This document shows positions 9,066-17,467 of a DNA stretch of 55,831 nucleotides, piece after piece. The DNA is from Desulfobacterales bacterium. GTDB taxonomy: Bacteria > Desulfobacterota > Desulfobacteria > Desulfobacterales > UBA11574. How positions within the stretch are numbered: position 1 is the stretch's first letter; the number at the start of each line of letters is the position of its first letter. Both the position numbers and the translations under genes were made by a program. Location: positions 1-55,831 of the forward strand of contig JAJDND010000201.1 in the NCBI GenBank assembly GCA_022340885.1, given 5' to 3'. A model generated the notes under the pieces. The model was not told the DNA's origin. It made no database searches and saw only the letters and a list, made by a program, of their open reading frames with translations.

Positions 9066-9347
9066 CTAATAAGTTATGTCAAAGCTGCTGAACTCGCCGG
9101 TATACTCCTGACGGTTTACTTCGAGACGCTCCACCTTCGCAATGGGCGGGCCTTTCTTGCACCATTCAAGAATCGATGCAACGTTTTGTTCTGAACCTTC
9201 GAATACCGCCTCGACCGTCCCGTCCCGTTTGTTGCGCACCCACCCGAAAACCCCGAATCCATCCGCCGCACGTTTGGTCTCCCACCGGAAGAAAACACCC
9301 TGGACTCTTCCGGAAATGATGGCATGGGCTCTTGTTTTTTTCTCCAT
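9066..9347 (-). CDS. acyP: Acylphosphatase
   Basis: Small enzyme of 93 residues that hydrolyses acyl phosphates such as acetyl phosphate or 1,3-bisphosphoglycerate. The family signature GRVQGVFFR ends with catalytic Arg21, and the second motif GWVRNKRDGTVEAVFEG provides catalytic Asn39. A ferredoxin-like fold of normal length is expected. I chose ATG 9347 because a G-rich Shine-Dalgarno (GAGGGGG) lies 8-10 nt upstream. The in-frame TTG six codons earlier would place that sequence inside the gene. Confidence 0.92.
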   Translation of the reverse strand: MEKKTRAHAIISGRVQGVFFRWETKRAADGFGVFGWVRNKRDGTVEAVFEGSEQNVASILEWCKKGPPIAKVERLEVNRQEYTGEFSSFDITY

Positions 9348-9373
9348 GTTTATACACCCCCTCAAGGATTTAT

Positions 9374-9401
9374 GATTGTCGACTGTCGATTGTCGATTGT
9401 T
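9374..9401. repeat. Four tandem GATTGTY-type heptamers
   Basis: GATTGTC, GACTGTC, GATTGTC and GATTGTT stand head to tail. They lie in the gap upstream of the acylphosphatase gene. The same 7-nt word is repeated at 17361-17381 in front of rnfB. Confidence 0.6.
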
Positions 9402-9562
9402 TCGTCTTTAGAAACAGGTCGATTTCATTGGTCTTCGATTCCAGCGGCGTGCAACATGAAGGAGCTTCGGGTATGATTAAATTTTTGGCTGGAAGCTGCC
9501 TGAGTGGATTAAGGATCATTTTGAAAGAACCTTATGCGATTTGACTTTATGAATGAAATCTC

Positions 9563-11662
<2,100 letters not shown>

Positions 11663-11670
11663 TCAGCGAC

Positions 11671-11922
11671 CTATAACGGTCTGGCCAGCTTCGAGAGTTC
11701 TTCTTTTGCTTCGTCGATGATCTCGTAAAACCACATGACATCCTCGATGGTCAAGCGACCGGCCTTGCGCTGGGTTTCACCACCGTCTTTTCGTTTGAAA
11801 ATTCTCGGACCGATCTGAAGCTTGGGTTCGCCGTCACCGTATTGATTGATGGAGACCACCAATCCTGTTTCGTCACACTGCCATTTTTTTAAAATTTTGT
11901 CCTTTTCCGGTTCAAATGCCAT
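11671..11922 (-). CDS. Small conserved protein, possibly PC4-like
   Basis: Unrecognised protein of 83 residues, soluble and rich in charged residues. The core LQIGPRIFKRKDGG...RKAGRLTIEDVMWF, followed by an amphipathic helix, recalls the beta-sheet-plus-helix pattern of PC4/p15 single-strand-binding coactivators, but the match is weak. ATG 11922 is chosen because GGAGG lies 5 nt upstream; the in-frame ATG four codons earlier overlaps that Shine-Dalgarno. It stands between ligA and a cysteine-rich protein on the same strand. Confidence 0.65.
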   Translation of the reverse strand: MAFEPEKDKILKKWQCDETGLVVSINQYGDGEPKLQIGPRIFKRKDGGETQRKAGRLTIEDVMWFYEIIDEAKEELSKLARPL

Positions 11923-12004
11923 GTCATCCTCCATGTTTTTACCATGTATATAATACGTCCATTTTTAAATATGAACCCAAACGCTGTCAAATCCATATTG
12001 AAAA

Positions 12005-12526
12005 TCATGAAACAACCCGGATAAACTCGGCTTCCATTTTCCGCCGGCAGTCCTTGACCGTCTGAATCTGTCGGCTGAATTTATCCCGGGCATCGCAGGA
12101 TTTTCTAAGTAAAATCGCCTTCTGGGTAGGGCACAGATACCAGGTACAAATCCAGGGTCTTGATATCCTGGGCAAAACACAGCCTTTAGGTCTCCAGCAC
12201 CGGCAAACCTTTTTCAAATGGGAGCGAAGTTGTCTATCAGGAATCGGATGCCCGGCCAGATGGAGAAACACAAGATCCTTGAAATCCATCCATACTTCGG
12301 CCGATAGGCAACAGGGGGCCGGGCACCACGGGCATGTAGCGCGGCAAAGATCGTTCAGAAGTGTGAACATCGATTCCAGAGAATCTTCCATATTCCGTGC
12401 CAGCATCACTGCATTTTTCAATTCATCGCGATGCCGGTGGATGAGATAATCCAAATTCCGGTTGACGATTTGCCATGCGGCTTTCGATTCCCAAGGCGTT
12501 TCGGCACGGTCATAAATGTTTTTCAT
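12005..12526 (-). CDS. Cysteine-cluster protein (YkgJ-like), function unknown
   Basis: A protein of about 174 residues with an N-terminal helical part. A cysteine cluster follows: CPWCPAPCC, then CRCWRPKGC and CTWYLC. Spaced cysteines with an intervening acidic/hydrophobic segment (EVWMDFKDLVFLHLAG) resemble the putative zinc- or iron-chelating YkgJ/UPF0153 family, but identity is not certain. The ATG at 12526 has GAGTGA 5 nt upstream; an in-frame extension to 12628 is possible. It is divergent from the cytochrome c-rnf operon, across a gap with two palindromes. Confidence 0.6.
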   Translation of the reverse strand: MKNIYDRAETPWESKAAWQIVNRNLDYLIHRHRDELKNAVMLARNMEDSLESMFTLLNDLCRATCPWCPAPCCLSAEVWMDFKDLVFLHLAGHPIPDRQLRSHLKKVCRCWRPKGCVLPRISRPWICTWYLCPTQKAILLRKSCDARDKFSRQIQTVKDCRRKMEAEFIRVVS

Positions 12527-12681
12527 GAAGTCACTCGCACCCATCCGTATCAAACCTGTTAAAATTGGACAATACCAAATTACGGGCGTAGCAGAATAAA
12601 TTCCTTTTATTCTATTAAAACGAAGCAACGGTGTGTCTCTCTCGGCAACCCAACGACGATATCTAACTTTTCCTCGGGAAA

Positions 12682-12728
12682 GGATATTTTTAAATATCCG
12701 CTAAAAAAATAGCTTGAAAGCTTTTTTT
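12682..12728. promoter_or_regulatory. Two palindromes between divergent genes, upstream of the rnf operon
   Basis: GGATATTT/AAATATCC forms a near-perfect 18-bp palindrome at 12682-12699. A second hairpin, AGCTT/AAGCT flanked by A- and T-runs, lies at 12703-12728. Both sit about 70-120 bp before the cytochrome gene and upstream of the divergent cysteine-cluster gene. The first could be an operator and the second a bidirectional terminator-like hairpin; neither role is demonstrated. Confidence 0.35.
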
Positions 12729-12799
12729 CATTATGGTAGGCGTGTCATTTGGTTTTTGCACCCGCCTTCTTATCAAGACTTCGAAAGGATTGTGTTGAA

Positions 12800-13243
12800 A
12801 TGACACCAAAAAGAGAACTTCAGATCGCTTTTGGCCTTATAATTATTTTGTTGTTAGTGGGTGTTATAAGCTATGCGGCCTTTCCGGCCAAACCCCCGGA
12901 AGTACCCATAAGAATGTATTATAAGAGCGTCGCCGGAAACGCGATGTTCGATCACAAAACGCATTTTGCAGAATCAGGCTATGCCCTCGACTGCACCCAA
13001 TGCCATCATCACCCCCCGTATCCCGAAAACCTTGATGATGCGATTTTAAAGTGCGGCTACTGCCATAAGGCCCTGGCCAAAGGTCAAAATTATCCTGATT
13101 CATGCCTCGACTGCCATGATGAGGCAGATCTTGAAGATTCAAAAATAGCTAAAAAATCAGACGCTTTTCATTCCCAGTGCATCGGATGCCATAAGGAAGC
13201 CGGATCAGGCCCGACAGATTGTAACGCGTGCCATGTTTTGTAA
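12800..13243 (+). CDS. Membrane-anchored pentahaem c-type cytochrome (class III-like)
   Basis: Periplasm-facing cytochrome of 147 residues. One transmembrane anchor or uncleaved signal lies at residues 9-29. Five CxxCH haem-binding motifs follow, at Cys65, Cys85, Cys102, Cys127 and Cys141, with spare histidines (His52, His55, His70, His71) for axial ligation, as in cytochrome c3/c7 folds. ATG 12800 with AAAGGA upstream is preferred to the in-frame TTG at 12749. It is the first gene of the rnf operon, 60 nt before rnfC. Cytochromes at this position in sulfate reducers and in Methanosarcina are thought to link Rnf to periplasmic electron carriers; that role here is inferred. Confidence 0.88.
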   Translation: MTPKRELQIAFGLIIILLLVGVISYAAFPAKPPEVPIRMYYKSVAGNAMFDHKTHFAESGYALDCTQCHHHPPYPENLDDAILKCGYCHKALAKGQNYPDSCLDCHDEADLEDSKIAKKSDAFHSQCIGCHKEAGSGPTDCNACHVL

Positions 13244-13303
13244 ATCGGTGGTTCTTGTCGGCTTTCTTACCCTATGACCCGAATGCTAAAAAAAGGTTAA
13301 CCT

Positions 13304-14602
13304 ATGATAAAAAGATCATTTATCGGTTTGATAAAACCCCGGATGAGGTACCAGGCCATTGAACTGACACCGCCGGAACCCAGGAAAATCCCGGCGCCGA
13401 AACAGGTCACGCTGCTCTTAAACGAACCTTACGACCCTTTTGGCCAGGGAAAATCCCCGCAGTTAAAAAAAGGCGACCCAATTAAAACCGGCCAAAAACT
13501 TGCTCTTTATGAAGACAGCGATGCCTATGTGGTTTCAAGTGCTACCGGAACCATATCCGCCTTATCCGCCTTGATCGGGGACTTCGGAAGGTCTTATACG
13601 GCCATTTCAATCGATGTTGCTGAAAATGAAGAGATTGACGAGCAATTTCCAGCCCTCGTAAAAGATACCTCCCTGGAGACGGTCAAACACTTTTTGACGT
13701 TTATCCCCGGAAATCTTCCGGATGTCATACTATCCCCCAATGGATCATCGACACCCATCGAAACCATCGTTATCTGCGGCGTTGACCGGGATCTCTTAAT
13801 CACCGCTAATCAACACACAGTGGTGAAAGAAAGCAGCTCGGTCAAACGCGGCGTTGAAATTTTAAAACAAATCACCGGCATCGATAATATTATCATCGCT
13901 TCTCCCGAACATCTGATGCAAGATGCCGGTCTCAGCGGCGCCGAAGTCCGGGTCGTTAATCCGGTTTATCCTGCCTCGCTTCCGAAATTGATTATGCGCG
14001 ATCTTTTAGGCCGGGTCGTCCCCGCCGGCAAAACCTGCGAAGATCTCGGAGTAGCCTTTATCAGCGTACAAGCGGTTGCATCCCTGGGCAAAGCATTCAA
14101 CGAGGGCAGGATACCGGTCTACAAGCATTTTAATTTAATCAACAAAGACGGGACCTCCGTGCTCGTGTCCGCCATCATTGGCACACCGGTCCGTGATATC
14201 TTTGCAGCTTTCAACATTGACGCCGGTGAAAAAGACCGCATTATTTTCGGCGGCCCCATGACCGGAGAGTCTATTTATTCCGAAGACCATCCAATTCAAC
14301 CGGACACCGATGCAGTCATGATACAGGATCAAAAAAGTCTGGCGCTGGTTTCGGACTATCCGTGCATCAACTGCAGCGAGTGCATTCCCATTTGCCCGGC
14401 AAAAATTCAGGTGAATATGCTGGTGCGCTTTTTAGAAGTGGGAAAATATCAGGAAGCCGCAGACGAGTATGACTTGTATTCTTGCATTGAATGCGGTCTG
14501 TGCAGCTTTGTATGTGTATCGAGGATACCGATTTTGCAATACATCAAGCTTGCAAAATATGAACTTGGCCGGATCAGCAGAGCGGAGGAGACGAATGTTT
14601 GA
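13304..14602 (+). CDS. rnfC: Rnf complex subunit RnfC (variant)
   Basis: Peripheral cytoplasmic subunit of the ion-pumping ferredoxin:NAD+ oxidoreductase, 432 residues. An N-terminal barrel-sandwich segment (QLKKGDPIKTGQKLALYE) is present, then the RnfC body (SVQAVASLGKAFNEGRIPV), then two 4Fe-4S motifs, CINCSECIPIC from Cys354 and CIECGLCSFVC from Cys394. Oddly, the canonical glycine-rich FMN/NADH loop (GGAGFPT type) is absent. The region around residues 128-145 reads KHFLTFIPGNLPDVILSP, and the usual ECEPY-type motif is replaced by GVDRDLL near 159-165. NADH oxidation at this subunit therefore looks doubtful. It overlaps rnfD by 8 nt. Confidence 0.88.
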   Translation: MIKRSFIGLIKPRMRYQAIELTPPEPRKIPAPKQVTLLLNEPYDPFGQGKSPQLKKGDPIKTGQKLALYEDSDAYVVSSATGTISALSALIGDFGRSYTAISIDVAENEEIDEQFPALVKDTSLETVKHFLTFIPGNLPDVILSPNGSSTPIETIVICGVDRDLLITANQHTVVKESSSVKRGVEILKQITGIDNIIIASPEHLMQDAGLSGAEVRVVNPVYPASLPKLIMRDLLGRVVPAGKTCEDLGVAFISVQAVASLGKAFNEGRIPVYKHFNLINKDGTSVLVSAIIGTPVRDIFAAFNIDAGEKDRIIFGGPMTGESIYSEDHPIQPDTDAVMIQDQKSLALVSDYPCINCSECIPICPAKIQVNMLVRFLEVGKYQEAADEYDLYSCIECGLCSFVCVSRIPILQYIKLAKYELGRISRAEETNV

Positions 14603-15554
14603 GCAGAAAAAATTCACGGTGTCACATGCGCCATTCTGGCATGTCGGGAGCTCAGTGTCCACCAGAAGTTATAACATCATATTCGCTGCGTTGCCGGCGG
14701 TCTTGTTCGGTGTTTTTACGTACGGCATACCCGCCGTCGGCGTCATTGCGCTTTCGGTGTCATCGGCTATTACATGGGAAATAGCCTTCAATAAAGTCGC
14801 AAAGCGCCCGCCCTGCATCGGGGACGGCAATGCAGCCATGATCGGCCTCTTGCTGGCCATGCTTCTGCCGGCGACGGCGCCTTGGTGGCTGGTCATCACC
14901 GGGACTTTTGTTGCTGTCATTATTGGCAAACAGATCTACGGGGGAATCGGCGCCAATCCTTTCAATCCGGTCCTGGTCAGCCTGGCCATCTTGACGTTAT
15001 CGTGGAAAAATTTTTTGGATTTCAACGAAGTTCTGGTAAATTACGATTTCAGCTATCCAATGGCCTATCCGCTCGCATCTCTCAAGCATTTCGGCGTATT
15101 CGCCATATCCAATCTCAAACCGGCGGCGCTTTTGATGGGCCAGCAATCCGGCGGCATCGGCGCGATCTTCGGGCTGGGTCTCATTCTGGGCGGTATTTAT
15201 CTAATCATCAGAGGATATATTCGGTGGGAGATATCCATCTCTTTTCTGGCCGGTGTATGGATCACCGCACTCCTGTTTAACATGGCCGATCCTGCCCATT
15301 ATGCCGGTCCTGTGTTCCATCTGGTAACCGGTTACACACTGATCGGCGCCTTTTTCCTGGCGACCGAGGATTCATCTTCACCGGTCAATTTTATCCCCAT
15401 GCTCATTTACGGCGCCAGCGCCGGCGTGTTGACGGTGCTGATCAGGAATATCGGCGCCTTTGCTGACGGCGTTGTCTTTGCCATTTTGATTGCAAATCTC
15501 ATTAACCCGCTTGTGGACAAAATCAGACCCAAAGCACTGGGAAAGGTTATTTAA
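14595..15554 (+). CDS. rnfD: Rnf complex membrane subunit RnfD
   Basis: Integral membrane subunit related to NqrB, 319 residues, with about nine or ten helices. Family signatures are the N-terminal PFWHVG/STRSYN region, CIGDGNAAMIGLLLAMLLP (74-92), the KQIYGGIGANPFNPVLVS stretch (112-129) and a C-terminal FFLATEDSSSPV motif. The S/TGAT-type threonine that normally carries covalent FMN is not visible: the equivalent region reads FAISNLKPAALLMG (169-182). Start ATG 14595 has GGAGGAG just upstream; upstream in-frame codons fall within rnfC. rnfG starts one base after the stop. Confidence 0.93.
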   Translation: MFEQKKFTVSHAPFWHVGSSVSTRSYNIIFAALPAVLFGVFTYGIPAVGVIALSVSSAITWEIAFNKVAKRPPCIGDGNAAMIGLLLAMLLPATAPWWLVITGTFVAVIIGKQIYGGIGANPFNPVLVSLAILTLSWKNFLDFNEVLVNYDFSYPMAYPLASLKHFGVFAISNLKPAALLMGQQSGGIGAIFGLGLILGGIYLIIRGYIRWEISISFLAGVWITALLFNMADPAHYAGPVFHLVTGYTLIGAFFLATEDSSSPVNFIPMLIYGASAGVLTVLIRNIGAFADGVVFAILIANLINPLVDKIRPKALGKVI

Positions 15555-15555
15555 G

Positions 15556-16185
15556 ATGCGTGAACTGATAAAAATGGTGGTCGTGCTGACGGTGTTGAGC
15601 GCTTTTTCCGGAGGACTTCTTGCCAGTCTCCGGAACGGCACAAAGGACAAGATTGAATACCAGCAGCTCAAATTCGTCAAAGGTCCTGCGATACTCGATA
15701 TCTTCAAAGGAGCTACCAATAACCCTCTTCTGGACCGCTTCAAGCTCAAAGACGGGACCGTTGAAAGAAGTTTCTTTGTCGGTAAATTTAACGGCAAAAC
15801 AGATACGGTCGCGTTTGAAAGTTACGGCAAAGGATTCGGTGGAGATATCGGACTGATGGTGGGCGTCAATCTGGATACGAATAAAATCGTCGGGGTCGGG
15901 GTCACGACACTCAGCGAAACGCCGGGGGTGGGATCACGGGCAAAGACAGATCCCAGCTTTGTGGCCCAGTTCAAAGGGCGTCCTTTGGAAGAAACCTTCA
16001 AAGTCAAGGCAGACGGCGGTCAGGTGGATGCCCTGTCCGGTGCCACCGTAACGTCACGGGGCGTCGCAGCCGGTTTGACCGATGCCGGTTTAATCTACAA
16101 ACGCCTGAAACCGGAACTGGAGAAAAAATTGAAAAACTTCTCCACAAAAGCCGTAAAGACCAAAAAGGGAGAAAAGAATGGCTAA
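15556..16185 (+). CDS. rnfG: Rnf complex flavoprotein subunit RnfG
   Basis: Periplasmic FMN-binding subunit anchored by one N-terminal helix (residues 5-25), 209 residues. It has the FMN-binding domain pattern: GKGFGGDIGLMVGVN, TLSETPGVGSRA, and the covalent flavinylation motif SGATVTS at 161-167, with Thr164 as the acceptor. The basic C-terminal tail is unusual but short. Start ATG 15556 begins one base after the rnfD stop, with AAAGG upstream. The 3' end overlaps rnfE by 8 nt, consistent with translational coupling. Confidence 0.95.
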   Translation: MRELIKMVVVLTVLSAFSGGLLASLRNGTKDKIEYQQLKFVKGPAILDIFKGATNNPLLDRFKLKDGTVERSFFVGKFNGKTDTVAFESYGKGFGGDIGLMVGVNLDTNKIVGVGVTTLSETPGVGSRAKTDPSFVAQFKGRPLEETFKVKADGGQVDALSGATVTSRGVAAGLTDAGLIYKRLKPELEKKLKNFSTKAVKTKKGEKNG

Positions 16186-16771
16186 ATCGATCACTCAGGA
16201 ATTCGTAAAAGGTTTATGGGAAGAAATTCCGCCGTTTCGCCTCGTTCTCGGTCTCTGCCCCACACTGGCTGTAACGAAAACGATTCAAGACGGTATCGGA
16301 ATGGGAGTGGCCACAACCTTTGTCCTGGTATGCTCGAATGTTCTGGTTTCGGCAATGCGAAATATCATACCTTCAAAGGTCAGGATCGCCGCTTTTATTA
16401 TCATTATCGCCACGTTTGTTACCGTCGTCGAGCTGTTGATGCAGGCGTTTACCTATCCGTTGTTTCTCAGTCTCGGCATATTCATTCCATTGATCGTTGT
16501 GAACTGTATTGTCCTGGGCCGGGCCGAAGCATTTGCGTCCAAAAACGCCATCATGCATTCACTGGCGGACGGTTTGGGCATCGGCATCGGGTTCACGCTG
16601 GCCCTGGCTTCCCTGGGGGCTGTCAGAGAAGTATTCGGCAGCGGAACTTTTTGGGGAGCACCGGTATTCGGCCCTTCCTTTCATCCTTTTTCCTTTATGA
16701 TCGAGGCGCCCGGCGCATTTGTCTGCCTCGGTCTGATGCTGTGTATCATGAACCTTGTGGGCAAAAAATAG
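16178..16771 (+). CDS. rnfE: Rnf complex membrane subunit RnfE
   Basis: Hydrophobic six-helix subunit (NqrD family) of 197 residues, part of the RnfA/RnfE pair in the membrane that coordinates a central iron-sulfur site. Signatures are VLGLCPTLAVTKT near residue 24, then PLIVVNCIVLGRAEAFASKN in the middle; the two conserved cysteines (CP and NC) are the expected FeS ligands. Start ATG overlaps the end of rnfG, preceded by GGGAGAA. rnfA begins 10 nt downstream. Confidence 0.95.
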   Translation: MAKSITQEFVKGLWEEIPPFRLVLGLCPTLAVTKTIQDGIGMGVATTFVLVCSNVLVSAMRNIIPSKVRIAAFIIIIATFVTVVELLMQAFTYPLFLSLGIFIPLIVVNCIVLGRAEAFASKNAIMHSLADGLGIGIGFTLALASLGAVREVFGSGTFWGAPVFGPSFHPFSFMIEAPGAFVCLGLMLCIMNLVGKK

Positions 16772-16781
16772 GAGACGATAG

Positions 16782-17357
16782 ATGGGCGATTACATAATTC
16801 TGGCCATTAGCTGCATTCTTGTCAACAATATTCTCTTGGCCCAGTATTTGGGCAATTGTCCCTTTCTGGGAACATCCAAAAAAATGGAAACCGCCGTAGG
16901 GATGGCCATGGCGGTCGTTTTTGTTTTGGTGCTTGCCGGCGTCATTACATGGCTGACCGAAACCTTTTTTTTAAAACCGTTCAATATGGAATTTCTCAGA
17001 ACGGTCGCATTTATTCTGGTCATCGCCTCACTGGTGCAGTTTGTGGAAATGTTTTTGAAAAAGAGCATCCCGGCCCTATATGCCGGGCTCGGCATATTTC
17101 TGCCGTTGATTACCACCAACTGCGCTGTCATGGGTGTTTGTCTCATCAATATCAAAGAAGAATACACCTTTATGCAGGCCCTTGTTGCATCATTTGCGTA
17201 TGCGGTCGGGTTCGGCCTTGCCCTGATTCTTTTTGCCGGTGTGCGGGAACGTATTCTGCTCGCCAGGGTACCCAAGCCGCTTCAGGATACATCCATCGGC
17301 CTGGTTACGGCGGGCATGCTCTCACTTGCTTTTTTTGCGTTTAAAGGGATGGTGTGA
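16782..17357 (+). CDS. rnfA: Rnf complex membrane subunit RnfA
   Basis: Hydrophobic six-helix subunit (NqrE family) of 191 residues, the partner of RnfE. Signatures are NNILLAQYLGNCPFLGTSKK at residues 15-34 and GIFLPLITTNCAVMGVCL near 105-122; the paired NC cysteines should ligate the intramembrane cluster with RnfE. The Shine-Dalgarno GGAGA lies just before ATG 16782. A 110-nt gap with heptamer repeats and a small hairpin separates it from rnfB. Confidence 0.95.
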   Translation: MGDYIILAISCILVNNILLAQYLGNCPFLGTSKKMETAVGMAMAVVFVLVLAGVITWLTETFFLKPFNMEFLRTVAFILVIASLVQFVEMFLKKSIPALYAGLGIFLPLITTNCAVMGVCLINIKEEYTFMQALVASFAYAVGFGLALILFAGVRERILLARVPKPLQDTSIGLVTAGMLSLAFFAFKGMV

Positions 17358-17467
17358 CGGATTGATGATTGTTGATTGTTGATGTATATAAATGATTGAC
17401 GATATGTGATGTTAGAGCAACACGTAAATAAAAATCGTCGATCGAGAATCGATCATAGGAGGTAAAT
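17358..17467. repeat. Heptamer repeats and hairpin in front of rnfB
   Basis: GATTGAT, GATTGTT and GATTGTT stand in tandem at 17361-17381, the same word family as at 9374-9401. A 6-bp hairpin, GATCGA/TCGATC (17440-17454), ends 2 nt before the AGGAGG Shine-Dalgarno (17457-17462) of the GTG-initiated rnfB. It could modulate rnfB translation or mark an insertion point within the operon. Confidence 0.5.

Noticed and set aside
14469-14594. Upstream extension of rnfD
   Set aside because: The stretch lies within rnfC coding sequence; ATG 14595 has a strong Shine-Dalgarno and begins the conserved RnfD sequence.
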